Source of the DNA: Plantago ovata | Lineage: Eukaryota; Streptophyta; Magnoliopsida; Lamiales; Plantaginaceae | Direction: 5' to 3' | DNA length: 64,000 bases | Assembly: GCA_028274465.1 (NCBI GenBank) | Contig: CM051456.1 | Span: 103,701,348 to 103,765,347, forward strand | Shown here: piece after piece, positions 8,355 through 21,336 of the stretch | Numbering within the stretch: position 1 is the stretch's first letter | How the letters are laid out: every line of letters starts with the position of its first letter | Notes under the pieces: generated by a model | Seen by the model: only the letters and a program-made list of their open reading frames with translations | Databases searched by the model: none | What the model was told of the DNA's origin: nothing | Program-made: the position numbers and the translations under genes

Positions 8355-11300
8355 CTAGAGCCAGTCACCTATATGCCTAATGCCCAGATTAGCATAATGT
8401 CTTAAGTGGACTTCCACTGATAAGACCTTGGTGAAAGGATCTGCCACGTTGTCCGTGGTTGAGACACGTTCTATACTAACTTCTCCTCTATCTATAATCT
8501 CACGTATAACGTGATATTTTCTAAGTACATGTTTGTTCTTGTTTGTAGATCTAGGCTCCCTAGCTTGAGCGACGGCGCCCGTATTGTCACAATAAATCGT
8601 TATTGGACTGGGAGCAGGAACAACCCTCAATTCCTTCAAGAACTCTGAAATCCAGACAGCTTCTTTCGATGATTCTGATGCAGCTATGTACTCGGCCTCT
8701 GTGGATGAGTCAGCAATCGTGGCTTGCTTTGAGCTCTTCCAACAGACAGCTCATCCGTTCAATTTGAATACGTATCCTGTCTGTGACTTAAAGTCATTAG
8801 GATCTGATTCAAATCCAGCGTCGACATACCCAGACATCTTCAATTCTGGTTCTCCACCAAACACCAAGAACATCTCTTTAGTCCGTCTAAGGTACTTAAG
8901 AATGTTCTTCACAGCAGTCCAGTGAGGTACTCCTGGATTCTGTTGGTGTCGACAAGTGACACTAAGCGCATATGCCACATCGGGCCTTGTGCAGTTCATT
9001 GCATACATTATAGACCCTACTGCCGAAGCATAGGGCACACGACTCATTGCATTTCTTTCTTCATCAGTTTTAGGACCATCCTTAACTGATAAGACAATCC
9101 CATGCCTAGCTGGGAGAAAGCCTCTCTTTGAGTCGTCCATCTTATAACGCTTCAGTATTTTGTTGATGTAGGTGGACTGTGTCATTCCCAACATCCTCTT
9201 GGATCTATCTCTAAAGATCTTGATCCCTAGGATGTAGTTCGCTTCACCCAAGTCCTTCATCGAGAAGGTACTTGATAACCAAACTTTAGTCTCTTCTAGC
9301 ATAGAGACATTGTTTCCCATGATCAAAATGTCATCTACATAAATGATCATGAAAACAACTCCTTTGTCGCTGTGTCTCGCATAGACACAGGGATCTTCCT
9401 TGCTTCTGATGAAGTCAAACGATTTGACAGCTTCATCAAAGCGGATATTCCAGCTCCTTGACGCTTGCTTTAGCCCATAGATGGATCTTTGTAATTTGCA
9501 TACAGCAGTTGGCCTGGTTTTACTAATAAAACCTTCCGGCTGTACCATATAGACCTCTTCCTCAAGGTTTCCATTGAGGAAGGCTGTCTTTACATCCATC
9601 TGCCAGATTTCATAATCATAGTAGGCAGCTATCGCAAGTAGAATTCGAATGGACTTCAATTTTGCTACTGGTGAAAAGGTTTCATCGTAATCGATGCCAT
9701 ACCTTTGCATGTAGCCTTTTGCCACAAGCCTAGCTTTGTGCATTTGTACCTTGCCATCGTCATCTGTCTTTCGTTTAAAGACCCATTTGCACCCAATTGG
9801 TCTAACCCCTTGGGGCAAGTCTACCAAGTTCCAAACTTGGTTCTGGTACATTGAATCCATTTCTAATTCCATGGCCTCTTGCCATTTGTCTGAGTCAATA
9901 TCAATTATTGCCTCTTTGTAAGTCTCGGGATCTTCCCGATCTGATAAACCGACATCAAGTTCACTGATGTCTTCTATCATAAGGCTTTGCTTCTGAGGTC
10001 CTCTAAGGATCCTCTTCGACCTACGGAGCTCGACTTGTTCTGGTGCTTTTCTTTTCTGGCTTCGTGTAACACGAACATTATCAGTGGGTACTGATGCAGC
10101 TGGTCGTTGGGCGCGACCCTGTTCCCTTGCGGGAGGCTGCTCTTGTGCAACTTGTTGCACAGGTTGGTTGACAACGGGTTCTACAGGTGTGGTTTCAACT
10201 GTTGATCTAATCACAAGACTCCCACTGACTATGACATGCCTAGCAAGTGTCATATCATCACCCTTGTCTGCTTCGAAAGCTCCCACTGAACTTGAGTCCA
10301 AATCAGAAGATTTAAAGACCTCATGTTCGCGCGTGTCAAAGTCTTGAATTTCTTCAAGTTCTATCATATCATCTAACCTCTCTTCTTCGAGGTATTCAGC
10401 TTCTAAAAACTTCACGTTTCTAGACACGATCACCTTGTGATCTTCAGCATGATAGAATTCATAGCCTCTCGTCTGACGAGGATAGCCTATGAAATATACT
10501 TTGACACCCTTGGCATCTAACTTATCAGTGAGCATCAGTTTGACTATCGCAGGACAGCCCCAAGGTCTAAGATAGCCTAGTGAAGGCTTCTTTCCCTTCC
10601 ATAACTCATAAGGAGTTTTCTCCACTGATTTAGATGGTACACGGTTCAGAATGTAGATTGCAGTTTGTAGTGCATATCCCCACAGATACTTTGGAAGAGT
10701 CGAGAATCCAATCATTGATCTCACCATGTCTAACAGGGTTCGATTCCTTCTCTCAGACACACCATTTAACTGTGGTGTTCCAGGAGGAGTCCATTGCGAT
10801 TGAATCCCATTTTCCTTCAAGTAATCGATAAATTCTTCACTAAGGTATTCACCTCCTCGATCCGCTCGAAGAGTGACTATCCTTGGGTTCAATTCATTCT
10901 CGACCTCATTCCTAAACTCCTTGAATTTCCCAAAGGTCTCGGATTTATTCTTCATAAGAAAGATATATCCATACCTTGAGAAATCGTCAGTAAAGGTAAC
11001 GAAGTAAGGATAACCCCCACGCACATGGACTTTAAATGGTCCACATCCATCGGTATGTATGAGCTCTAAGCAGCGAGTGGCACGAACACCTTGTCCAACA
11101 AAAGGTTTGTTCGTCATCTTACCCTTAACACAAGATTCACATGTACCATATGATTCGAAATCAAATGGTTCTAAGTAGTCCAACTTCCTTAGTCTTTGAA
11201 TCCGTGTTTCATTGATATGGCCTAGCCTACAATGCCATAGATAAGATGGATTATTCTTCTTACTTGAAGACGGTTGTTTGTTATGTATTTGAAATAAAGG

Positions 11301-11525
11301 TTGACTACTTTGCAAAATATATAAACCATTCACCAAGCGAGCCTTTCCATAATACTCATCATTTAATGAAAAATAACAAGTATTATTCGCAAATCGAAAG
11401 GAAAAACCCATATTGTCTAACAATGGAATGGAAATAATATTTCTGACAATGGATGGAACAAAATAAACATTATCAAGTTCTAACATTGTCCTGAAGGTAA
11501 ATCTATCTTGCTGCGTCCAACGCAT
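8355..11525 (-). pseudogene. pol: Copia pol, copy A: integrase, reverse transcriptase, RNase H
   Basis: One frame is open from about 11480 down to 8754. It holds the pre-integrase zinc region ([12 protein letters not shown] ... CESCVKG), integrase acids in [16 protein letters not shown] and [12 protein letters not shown], an acidic linker, and RT with [13 protein letters not shown] and YVDD. A TGA at 8751-8753 (GGA in copy B) stops it inside RNase H, and the same frame resumes to the natural stop at 8355-8357. Near 11482 a missing A relative to copy B separates it from gag-protease. The product would make element cDNA and integrate it; this copy is broken. Confidence 0.9.
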
Positions 11526-12572
11526 TTGGCTTCATCTGGATTGCCGTTCCCAACATGCAAGTCGATTTTACCTTGCTTGACTAGCCTGTGTTCAATGGCC
11601 CCTTGCACATTATTATAAATGAGCGAGCCACAGGCTGTATCTAATACCCAACCATTGGAGTCAAAAGTATTCATGTTCATTTCAATAACAAGCATACCTG
11701 AGCCAGAAGCTGATGACTTCTTGGCCTGATCTGCCCTAAGCTTAGGGCAATCTTTCTTCCAATGTCCTTTCTGCTTACAGAAAAGACATTCATCTGTGCG
11801 CACCGTTCCGCTTCTCTTGACTTCCTTTTCTGGTTTGGACGCTTAGGCTTATCACTCCAAGTGTTAGCCTTGGCTCCCGACATTCCCTTACCCTTAGCAC
11901 CTTTGCCTTTCGGGTTCGAGTTAGACGGTTGCCCAACAAGCATGATCGACTTTTCCTTCTTAGGATGAGTTTGATCATATGTCTTCAGCAGATTATGGAG
12001 TTCATGCAGTGTGACGTCTTTCGCATTCATCGTGTAATTAATGATGAACTGCGAATACGAACTCGGCAATGATTGAAGGACAAAGATCACCATGATCTTG
12101 TTCTCTAGCTTAACGCCGGCATCGGCAAGCTTTTCAAAGAGACCAATCATTTTGAGAACATGCTCAGACATGTTCCCTCCTTCACTGAGCTTGCACCTGT
12201 GTATCTCTTTGATCAAATCAAATTCAACACTTCTAGCTGTCGTCTTAAAGAGCGACTCAAGATGTTTCAACATCTCATACGGCAACATGCTTTCATGTTG
12301 CCTCTGCAGCTCATTGCTCATTGCCGCCAGCATAATACACTGCGCGGACTTAGCATCCTCAAGATGCTTATCAGACCTTGCCTTGTTGGCTTGATTCCAA
12401 GCAGCAACCTGATCGGCAGTCTGATTTTCGGGGCACACGGGAATGACCTCGTCCAAGACGTACTCAATCTTTTCGTACCTCAGCACCAAACGTATATCCT
12501 GATCCAATCTAGGAAGTTTGGTCCGGTTAAAATTTGCTTCTCCAAGACAGCACGGAGCGAGATACTCGCCAT
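11480..12572 (-). pseudogene. gag: Copia gag and protease start, copy A
   Basis: The ATG at 12572 ([12 protein letters not shown] in copy B) begins gag. The capsid-like region is at about 12500-11970, a basic linker follows, then a CCHC zinc knuckle ([14 protein letters not shown], about 11790-11750) and the protease motif DTACGS near 11640. Two one-base deletions relative to copy B (near 12498 and 11820) shift the frame within gag, and a third near 11482 shifts it into pol. The protease motif has Ala where DTG/DSG is usual. Gag packages element RNA in virus-like particles; this is family knowledge. Confidence 0.85.
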
Positions 12573-13070
12573 ATCTAATATCCTAAGGAGAAATAATATA
12601 GAACGAAAACAATAAATCAACTATTGAAATATCATTTCTAAATACACAGTCAACATAACTAAACAACAAGGTCCTTTAGCTGTTCAGCTCCCACTATTTT
12701 CACATATGCTTGCCCCCACAACAAACATACGGGTAATGTCCAACAAGTTACCGTAGTGGCCAAGATCCAAATCCATATCATGCCATACTCCAACGGGGGC
12801 TGGTCGCATAGCATAATATGACCGGTAGGACTAGTAAGACTATCCAATTGCGTCAGGCAACTCTTGGTTGTTAAATCTAATTTAACCCGATGCCCTACAT
12901 ATTGCACCTATCGAGGTCGCTAGATACAATATGCAGTAAGTCATAACCATAGGCTTACTCTAATTTGACGATTACTGCGAGTCTGTAAGGCGAGGTCGCC
13001 AATACAAGAAAATGCAATGAAAGTTCAAAATTAAAGCACCCTATGGAAGGCATGTCGGAAATGTAGTATG

Positions 13071-13073
<3 letters not shown>

Positions 13074-13113
<40 letters not shown>

Positions 13114-13122
13114 ATATAGATA

Positions 13123-13185
<63 letters not shown>

Positions 13186-13218
13186 ATATATATATATATA
13201 TCTATATATATATATATA
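13074..13218. repeat. (TA)n microsatellite in copia leader A
   Basis: Interrupted TA repeats of about 145 bases. The corresponding tract in copy B (20967-21111) is an almost pure TA run. The open frames of alternating Ile and Tyr that it creates are not genes. Confidence 0.95.
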
Positions 13219-13290
13219 AATGCCTTTCCGTCCTTATATTGGTTGGGGCTTGTAGCTTGAGGGTTGTTATCAGTCATCTACAAACAAATA

Positions 13291-13442
13291 AGGGTGCCAC
13301 CTACCCATCATGCATTAACGGTCTACACGTAATGGATGCCGCCTATCCATTCTAGTTCTAAACGCGGTCAAGCATATAATGGGTGCCGCCTACCCATACA
13401 TAAATATGCGGTCCGACATATAAGAGGGCGCCGCCTACCCTC
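13291..13442 (-). repeat. Hairpin array with AGGYGGC loop in copia leader A
   Basis: Four units about 40-50 bases apart, given here on the plus strand: GGGT-gccacct-ACCC (13292-13306), AATGGAT-gccgcct-ATCCATT (13331-13351), ATGGGT-gccgcct-ACCCAT (13379-13397) and GAGGG...CCCTC around gccgcct (13424-13442). In element RNA the loop is AGGYGGC. Stems differ but remain paired. A shared gcggtc word sits between units. Confidence 0.8.
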
Positions 13443-14055
13443 GCATGCATAGCGGTCGAACGGAATGTAAAAACATGGTATTTAAACATGCATTGTCAAA
13501 CAATAGCATATTGAGCATATGAAACAAGTAGTAACCTATGTGGATGACAATGACTTCATAATTCATTATGAAATTATAATCCCATACTTATAATCTCTAT
13601 GAAAAAATTGAAAATTTGGACTAGATTGAACATTCGAAAATTCTATTGACCAAGTAGCAATTTTCGAAAACCCGAAGGACTTAAATTGTAATTTTTAAAA
13701 CCTTAGAGGTGTTAATCTAAAATTCAAAAGTAGAAGGACCAATTTGTAATAAACATAAATTGATAAATTACAAATAAGCCCTTTAACTTTGTACTAATTA
13801 AATTTAAAGCCTCTAGTTAAAACAATTACAATAAATCATATTTATATTCCAAATATAAAAATCATCCTCAAAACTTCAAAAATTCGATTTTGGGTCCAAC
13901 CCGAAAATATATATAATTTTTTTTTTTTTGAAAACGTGGGACGGGACCTAGTCCCCCCCACGTGCCCGCGGCCCCGGGCGCCCGGCGCCCGCGCACGCGG
14001 GTAACCGGTCGCCACGGACCCTGCGACGGCGCCCGCGGCACGCGGCACCGGTGCC

Positions 14056-14155
14056 NNNNNNNNNNNNNNNNNNNNNNNNNNNNNNNNNNNNNNNNNNNNN
14101 NNNNNNNNNNNNNNNNNNNNNNNNNNNNNNNNNNNNNNNNNNNNNNNNNNNNNNN
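14056..14155. other. Assembly gap (100 N)
   Basis: Exactly 100 N, a usual placeholder length. By comparison with copy B, about 272 bases (equivalent to 21960-22231) are expected here: the rest of the GC-rich tract, an A/T-rich run and the PBS. Confidence 0.97.
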
Positions 14156-16234
14156 TGTAAGAAAATATGGTAGAGTTACCCCTAGGGTACGCAGCGGAAT
14201 TTTAAAAAAATTCTTAACATACTGGTTAATTGATTATGCATATGTCGTATATATAAACACGTCAATTAGAAGACTAACCTTACTTCCAAAGCAGCTTCCA
14301 AGTCTTCGTAATATTCCGGTGTATCTTCTCCTTCGTCGAAGTCGAAGATATCTACAATACTCTGTATATCTGCAAGACAATAAGAGTTAGTTTCCAGCTC
14401 CTAGAACCTCAACCTTGGTATCCACGGATGAACAGCCTATCGGAAGAATGCTAGGATATTCTTTATGTGACCAAGAAGACGGGGCGGCAATTCCCTCGGT
14501 GGCGGTGTGCGCGCGCGTGAGGCTAAGGGAGGAGGGGAGTTTTTATTTCTCTAAGAACTGGGTAGAACTGATAATGATGTAACGTGTAAAATCATGTACA
14601 AACTATGTATGTGTAAAACTCTCTAATAGTCTACTATATATAGTAGTCTATAGAAGCCTAAAGCATAAGCAATTAGACTTCGTAAAGGAATAAGAATCTA
14701 ATTCTTATCGCACAAGGAAACCAATATCAAGTCTAGATTCATTCCCAATCAAATCAAAACTCAATCAGAAAATCTAACTTATCCCTTGGACTTCTAATAG
14801 AGGAAGGAGTCGAACTCCTTCCCCTATCTACAACGCGCGCGCGCGCCTGTCCTACGGACGTGGTCCCACTTTTGGGACCCACTATATTTCTAAGGCAATC
14901 CAAACTCCAAGTAGATTTTCCCAAGTGCATATGTTAATTCTAAATTAACATATCCTTTACAATCAAACCTCCATTATATTTCCAAAATATAATCTTTAAT
15001 TGTATTTACATAAAATACAATTAATTAGCCAATTCAATTAATAATTCCAAATCATTAATTGAGCCACCAATATTATAATTAATTCCAAATCAATTATAAT
15101 CCATCAATCACAATTAATTCCAAATTAATTGCGATTCCATCTTCAAGGATATTCTGATAGGCTGAATCACCACATAGTGTGACCCATAGGGCCTCACCGT
15201 ATTAAGCAAGTCCTAGACTAGGCAACATGGAATTCCTAGACGGTTCCATTTGCAATATTAATACGTGAGGACGTTTGAGAGGTTTCTCAAAGCTAACCCT
15301 TTCGTTGCGAAGCCTGTTGCGCTCAACGCGGCGATGGTAACGTCCCTTCATCTGACTTGCTCGGATGTATCTAGGATCGATGAAGTGTCTATCCCAATAA
15401 TACATCCACGGGCGTCTCAGGGAGTTGTTTGGTTAGATATACTTATGACCATCATAATATATCATTTGCACTGGCCAGTGACTTTACCAACACAACTATG
15501 CAGACTACGAGCAGTGCTCTCCTGTGCTACACTTGAGATGAATCCTTCACAGAATCACTTATCACCCCCATTTGTATTTAGCCATAATCCTGGATCGTGT
15601 CTTAGGTCAACTGCTTATTCAGAGCTGACATCGACGGGTCCACCAAGGATATGGAGCAACAAATGTGATGATAAAGTCCTGTAAGTACAAAGGACGAATG
15701 GCATCACTTCGACAACTCACCGGTTCCCATAGACACGTCGGTGTAGAGTATACATCGATGGGAGTGTCCGGTGGGTACTTCCATTGTTCGATAAAGCTTC
15801 TTCGAACAACTATGCGCAGTTATGGGAACGTTCCTTGATTGTCCAACAATCCGTTCCGTGGCCGTGGGATCGGCTCACACTTGCTCCAACAAGTATAACC
15901 TCCACGCATACTAGTCTTGTCAGGTTCATTCAGACCCCCACATCCGAGATGTACCACGACTAGGGAGAGTTTGGGATAGATGATAACTCACATAGCTCCC
16001 ACTAACTGTGTGATCGGTCATCTATCCGAGGGGACATGTTCAGTATCAATACAGACAGCAATATAGATATGACATGCTGCAGCCTGGTGTAATATAAATA
16101 TGAAAGCAATACTCAACAGTAAAATGAAACAAACATATATTATATTACGTTGACCTGTGTAATAGTACATATATGTCCTCTATAAGGGCACCATGCCCTT
16201 AGTAAGGACTGTCTCTAGGACATATACACTATCA
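14156..16234 (-). repeat. LTR B (middle LTR of the copia array)
   Basis: Same ends as LTR A and C (tgtaagaaaatatgg ... cactatca) but about 50 bases shorter, through many small deletions (for example near 14167, 14520-14620 and 15070). It begins immediately after the N gap. It acts as 3' LTR of copy B and 5' LTR of copy A in minus-strand orientation. Confidence 0.92.
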
Positions 16235-16248
16235 ATCTCCCACTTGGA

Positions 16249-18492
16249 CTAGAGCCAGTCACCTTTATGCCTAATGCCCAGATTAGCATAATGTCTTAAG
16301 TGGACTTCCACTGATAAGACCTTGGTGAAAGGATCTGCCACGTTGTCCGTGGTAGAGACACGTTCTATACTAACTTCTCCTCTATCTATAATCTCACGTA
16401 TAACGTGATATTTTCTAAGTACATGTTTGTTCTTGTTTGTAGATCTAGGCTCCCTAGCTTGAGCGACGGCGCCCGTATTGTCACAATAAATCGTTATTGG
16501 ACTGGGAGCAGGAACAACCCTCAATTCCTTCAAGAACTCTGAAATCCAGACAGCTTCTTTCGATGCTTCTGATGCAGCAATGTACTCGGCCTCTGTGGAT
16601 GAGTCAGCAATCGTGGCTTGCTTAGAACTCTTCCAACAGACAGCTCCTCCGTTCAATTTGAATACGTATCCTGTCTGTGACTTAAAGTCATTAGGATCTG
16701 ATTCAAATCCAGCGTCGACATACCCAGACATCTTCAATTCTGGTTCTCCACCAAACACCAAGAACATCTCTTTAGTCCGTCTAAGGTACTTAAGAATGTT
16801 CTTCACAGCAGTCCAGTGAGGTACTCCTGGATTCTGTTGGTGTCGACAAGTGACACTAAGCGCATATGCCACATCGGGCCTTGTGCAGTTCATTGCATAC
16901 ATTATAGACCCTACTGCCGAAGCATAGGGCACACGACTCATTGCATTTCTTTCTTCATCAGTTTTAGGACCATCCTTAACTGATAAGACAATCCCATGCC
17001 TAGCTGGGAGAAAGCCTCTCTTTGAGTCGTCCATCTTATAACGCTTCAGTATTTTGTTGATGTAGGTGGACTGTGTCATTCCCAACATCCTCTTGGATCT
17101 ATCTCTAAAGATCTTGATCCCTAGGATGTAGTTCGCTTCACCCAAGTCCTTCATCGAGAAGGTACTTGATAACCAAACTTTAGTCTCTTCTAGCATAGAG
17201 ACATTGTTTCCCATGATCAAAATGTCATCTACATAAATGATCATGAAAACAACTCCTTTGTCGCTGTGTCTCGCATAGACACAGGATCTTCCTTGCTTCT
17301 GATGAAGTCAAACGATTGACAGCTTCATCAAAGCGGATATTCCAGCTCCTTGACGCTTGCTTTAGCCCATAGATGGATCTTTGTAATTTGCATACAGCAG
17401 TTGGCCTGGTTTTACTAATAAAACCTTCCGGCTGTACCATATAGACCTCTTCCTCAAGGTTTCCATTGAGGAAGGCTGTCTTTACATCCATCTGCCAGAT
17501 TTCATAATCATAGTAGGCAGCTATCGCAAGTAGAATTCGAATGGACTTCAATTTTGCTACTGGTGAAAAGGTTTCATCGTAATCGATGCCATACCTTTGC
17601 ATGTAGCCTTTTGCCACAAGCCTAGCTTTGTGCATTTGTACCTTGCCATCGTCATCTGTCTTTCGTTTAAAGACCCATTTGCACCCAATTGGTCTAACCC
17701 CTTGGGGCAAGTCTACCAAGTTCCAAACTTGGTTCTGGTACATTGAATCCATTTCTAATTCCATGGCCTCTTGCCATTTGTCTGAGTCAATATCAATTAT
17801 TGCCTCTTGTAAGTCTCGGGATCTTCCCGATCTGATAAACCGACATCAAGTTCACTGATGTCTTCTATCATAAGGCTTTGCTTCTGAGGTCCTCTAAGGA
17901 TCCTCTTCGACCTACGGAGCTCGACTTGTTCTGGTGCTTTTCTTTTCTGGCTTCGTGTAACACGAACATTATCAGTGGGTACTGATGCAGCTGGTCGTTG
18001 GGCGCGACCCTGTTCCCTTGCGGGAGGCTGCTCTTGTGCAACTTGTTGCACAGGTTGGTTGACAACGGGTTCTACAGGTGTGGTTTCAACTGTTGATCTA
18101 ATCACAAGACTCCCACTGACTATGACATGCCTAGCAAGTGTCATATCATCACCCTTGTCTGCTTCGAAAGCTCCCACTGAACTTGAGTCCAAATCAGAAG
18201 ATTTAAAGACCTCATGTTCGCGCGTGTCAAAGTCTTGAATTTCTTCAAGTTCTATCATATCATCTAACCTCTCTTCTTCGAGGTATTCAGCTTCTAAAAA
18301 CTTCACGTTTCTAGACACGATCACCTTGTGATCTTCAGCATGATAGAATTCATAGCCTCTCGTCTGACGAGGATAGCCTATGAAATATACTTTGACACCC
18401 TTGGCATCTAACTTATCAGTGAGCATCAGTTTGACTATCGCAGGACAGCCCCAAGGTCTAAGATAGCCTAGTGAAGGCTTCTTCCCTTCCAT
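16249..18492 (-). pseudogene. pol: Copia pol, copy B: linker, reverse transcriptase, RNase H
   Basis: Three overlapping open frames (18492-17797, 17764-17225, 17244-16249) cover the integrase C-terminal part and linker, RT ([22 protein letters not shown]) and a full RNase H ([27 protein letters not shown]) to the natural stop. They are separated by one-base deletions relative to copy A near 18481, 17808, 17316 and 17285, all in short homopolymers. Otherwise the sequence is almost the same as copy A, and the RNase H stop of copy A is absent. It would be close to functional if those deletions are errors. Confidence 0.88.
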
Positions 18493-20465
18493 AACTCATA
18501 AGGAGTTTTCTCCACTGATTTAGATGGTACACGGTTCAGAATGTAGATTGCAGTTTGTAGTGCATATCCCCACAGATACTTTGGAAGAGTCGAGAATCCA
18601 ATCATTGATCTCACCATGTCTAACAGGGTTCGATTCCTTCTCTCAGACACACCATTTAACTGTGGTGTTCCAGGAGGAGTCCATTGCGATTGAATCCCAT
18701 TTTCCTTCAAGTAATCGATAAATTCTTCACTAAGGTATTCACCTCCTCGATCCGCTCGAAGAGTGACTATCCTTGGGTTCAATTCATTCTCGACCTCATT
18801 CCTAAACTCCTTGAATTTCCCAAAGGTCTCGGATTTATTCTTCATAAGAAAGATATATCCATACCTTGAGAAATCGTCAGTAAAGGTAACGAAGTAAGGA
18901 TAACCCCCACGCACATGGACTTTAAATGGTCCACATCCATCGGTATGTATGAGCTCTAAGCAGCGAGTGGCACGAACACCTTGTCCAACAAAAGGTTTGT
19001 TCGTCATCTTACCCTTAACACAAGATTCACATGTACCATATGATTCGAAATCAAATGGTTCTAAGTAGTCCAACTTCCTTAGTCTTTGAATCCGTGTTTC
19101 ATTGATATGGCCTAGCCTACAATGCCATAGATAAGATGGATTATTCTTCTTACTTGAAGACGGTTGTTTGTTATGTATTTGAAATAAAGGTTGACTACTT
19201 TGCAAAATATATAAACCATTCACCAAGCGAGCCTTTCCATAATACTCATCATTTAATGAAAAATAACAAGTATTATTCGCAAATCGAAAGGAAAAACCCA
19301 TATTGTCTAACAATGGAATGGAAATAATATTTCTGACAATGGATGGAACAAAATAAACATTATCAAGTTCTAAACATTGTCCTGAAGGTAAATCTATCTT
19401 GCTGCGTCCAACGCATTTGGCTTCATCTGGATTGCCGTTCCCAACATGCAAGTCGATTTTACCTTGCTTGACTAGCCTGTGTTCAATGGCCCCTTGCACA
19501 TTATTATAAATGAGCGAGCCACAGGCTGTATCTAATACCCAACCATTGGAGTCAAAAGTATTCATGTTCATTTCAATAACAAGCATACCTGAGCCAGAAG
19601 CTGATGACTTCTTGGCCTGATCTGCCCTAAGCTTAGGGCAATCTTTCTTCCAATGTCCTTTCTGCTTACAGAAAAGACATTCATCTGTGCGCACCGTTCC
19701 GCTTCTCTTGAACTTCCTTTTCTGGTTTGGACGCTTAGGCTTATCACTCCAAGTGTTAGCCTTGGCTCCCGACATTCCCTTACCCTTAGCACCTTTGCCT
19801 TTCGGGTTCGAGTTAGACGGTTGCCCAACAAGCATGATCGACTTTTCCTTCTTAGGATGAGTTTGATCATATGTCTTCAGCAGATTATGGAGTTCATGCA
19901 GTGTGACGTCTTTCGCATTCATCGTGTAATTAATGATGAACTGCGAATACGAACTCGGCAATGATTGAAGGACAAAGATCACCATGATCTTGTTCTCTAG
20001 CTTAACGCCGGTATTGGCAAGCTTTTCAAAGAGACCAATCATTTTGAGAACATGCTCAGACATGTTCCCTCCTTCACTGAGCTTGCACCTGTGTATCTCT
20101 TTGATCAAATCAAATTCAACACTTCTAGCTGTCGTCTTAAAGAGCGACTCAAGATGTTTCAACATCTCATATGGCAACATGCTTTCATGTTGCCTCTGCA
20201 GCTCATTGCTCATTGTCGCCAGCATAATACACTGCGCGGACTTAGCATCCTCAAGATGCTTATCAGACCTTGCCTTGTTGGCTTGATTCCATGCAGCAAC
20301 CTGATCGGCAGTCTGATTTTCGTGGCACACGGGAATGACCTCGTCCAAGACGCACTCAATCTTTTCGTACCTCAGCACCAAACGTATATTCCTGATCCAA
20401 TGTAGGAAGTTTGGTCCGGTTAAAATTTGCTTCTCCAAGACAGCAAGGAGCGAGATACTCGCCAT
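18468..20465 (-). CDS. gag: Copia gag-protease-integrase, copy B (uninterrupted)
   Basis: Open from the ATG at 20463-20465 ([12 protein letters not shown]), which matches the usual copia gag start better than an in-frame ATG 16 codons upstream. Order: gag capsid-like region (residues about 1-220), Lys/Gly-rich linker, CCHC knuckle [14 protein letters not shown] (about 265-278), protease DTACGS (about 310), GAG-pre-integrase WHCRLGH with CESC, and integrase with [16 protein letters not shown] and GVSERRNR. Frame is lost near 18481 by a one-base deletion relative to copy A, so pol is cut after the integrase core. This is the best-preserved gag of the window. Confidence 0.85.
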   Translation of the reverse strand: MASISLLAVLEKQILTGPNFLHWIRNIRLVLRYEKIECVLDEVIPVCHENQTADQVAAWNQANKARSDKHLEDAKSAQCIMLATMSNELQRQHESMLPYEMLKHLESLFKTTARSVEFDLIKEIHRCKLSEGGNMSEHVLKMIGLFEKLANTGVKLENKIMVIFVLQSLPSSYSQFIINYTMNAKDVTLHELHNLLKTYDQTHPKKEKSIMLVGQPSNSNPKGKGAKGKGMSGAKANTWSDKPKRPNQKRKFKRSGTVRTDECLFCKQKGHWKKDCPKLRADQAKKSSASGSGMLVIEMNMNTFDSNGWVLDTACGSLIYNNVQGAIEHRLVKQGKIDLHVGNGNPDEAKCVGRSKIDLPSGQCLELDNVYFVPSIVRNIISIPLLDNMGFSFRFANNTCYFSLNDEYYGKARLVNGLYILQSSQPLFQIHNKQPSSSKKNNPSYLWHCRLGHINETRIQRLRKLDYLEPFDFESYGTCESCVKGKMTNKPFVGQGVRATRCLELIHTDGCGPFKVHVRGGYPYFVTFTDDFSRYGYIFLMKNKSETFGKFKEFRNEVENELNPRIVTLRADRGGEYLSEEFIDYLKENGIQSQWTPPGTPQLNGVSERRNRTLLDMVRSMIGFSTLPKYLWGYALQTAIYILNRVPSKSVEKTPYELWKGRSLH

Positions 20466-20963
20466 ATCTAATATCCTAAGGAGAAATAATATAGAACGAA
20501 AACAATAAATCAACTATTGAAATATCATTTCTAAATACACAGTCAACATAACTAAACAACAAGGTCCTTTAGCTGTTCAGCTCCCACTATTTTCACATAT
20601 GCTGGCCCCCACAACAAACATACGGGTAATGTCCAACAAGTTACCGTAGTGGCCAAGATCCAAATCCATATCATGCCATACTCCAACGGGGGCTGGTCGC
20701 ATAGCATAATATGACCGGTAGGACTAGTAAGACTATCCAATTGCGTCAGGCAACTCTTGGTTGTTAAATCTAATTTAACCCGATGCCCTACATATTGCAC
20801 CTACCGAGGTCGCTAGATACAATATGCAGTAAGTCATAACCATAGGCTTACTCTAATTTGACGATTACTGCGAGTCTCGTAAGGCGAGGTCGCCAATACA
20901 AGAAAATGCAATGAAAGTTCAAAATTAAAGCACCCTATGGAAGGCATGTCGGAAATATGTATG

Positions 20964-21114
<151 letters not shown>

Positions 21115-21183
21115 GTATTTCCGTACTTATATTGGTTGGGGCTTGTAGCTTGAGGGTTGTTATCAGTCATCTACAAACAAATA

Positions 21184-21336
21184 AGGGTGCCACCTACCCA
21201 TCATGCATTAACGGTCTACACGTAATGGATGCCGCCTATCCATTCTAGTTCTAAACGCGGTCAAGCATATAATGGGTGCCGCCTACCCATACATAAATAT
21301 GCGGTCCGACATATAAGAGGGCGCCGCCTACCCTCG
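21184..21336 (-). repeat. Hairpin array with AGGYGGC loop in copia leader B
   Basis: Same four units as copy A, including AATGGAT/ATCCATT (21224-21244), ATGGGT/ACCCAT (21272-21290) and GAGGG/CCCTC (21317-21335). In RNA the last stem is extended by a G-U pair. Loops are constant. Confidence 0.8.

Larger units (their letters stand above)
12573..14055 (-). other. 5' leader of copia copy A (untranslated)
   Basis: No convincing gene. From gag outward it holds about 480 bases of unique leader, a TA dinucleotide microsatellite, an array of hairpins with a shared loop, an A/T-rich stretch, then a very GC-rich tract (about 13940-14055) that runs into the assembly gap. The PBS expected next to LTR B is lost in the gap. 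Confidence 0.8.

Noticed and set aside
10084-10347. Plus-strand frames opposite copia pol (also 8686, 9736, 17975, 18524, 56410)
   Set aside because: Shadows of the minus-strand polyprotein.
12659-12907. 82-codon frame in the copia leader (also 20552-20800)
   Set aside because: Present in both copies only because they are nearly identical; no domain, no support for translation.
13041-13355. Open frames of alternating Ile and Tyr (also 20925-21248)
   Set aside because: They are translations of the TA microsatellite, open on both strands, with no other content.
13962-14390. 142-codon frame across the assembly gap
   Set aside because: A quarter of it is unknown residues from N; it joins a GC-rich leader to an LTR.
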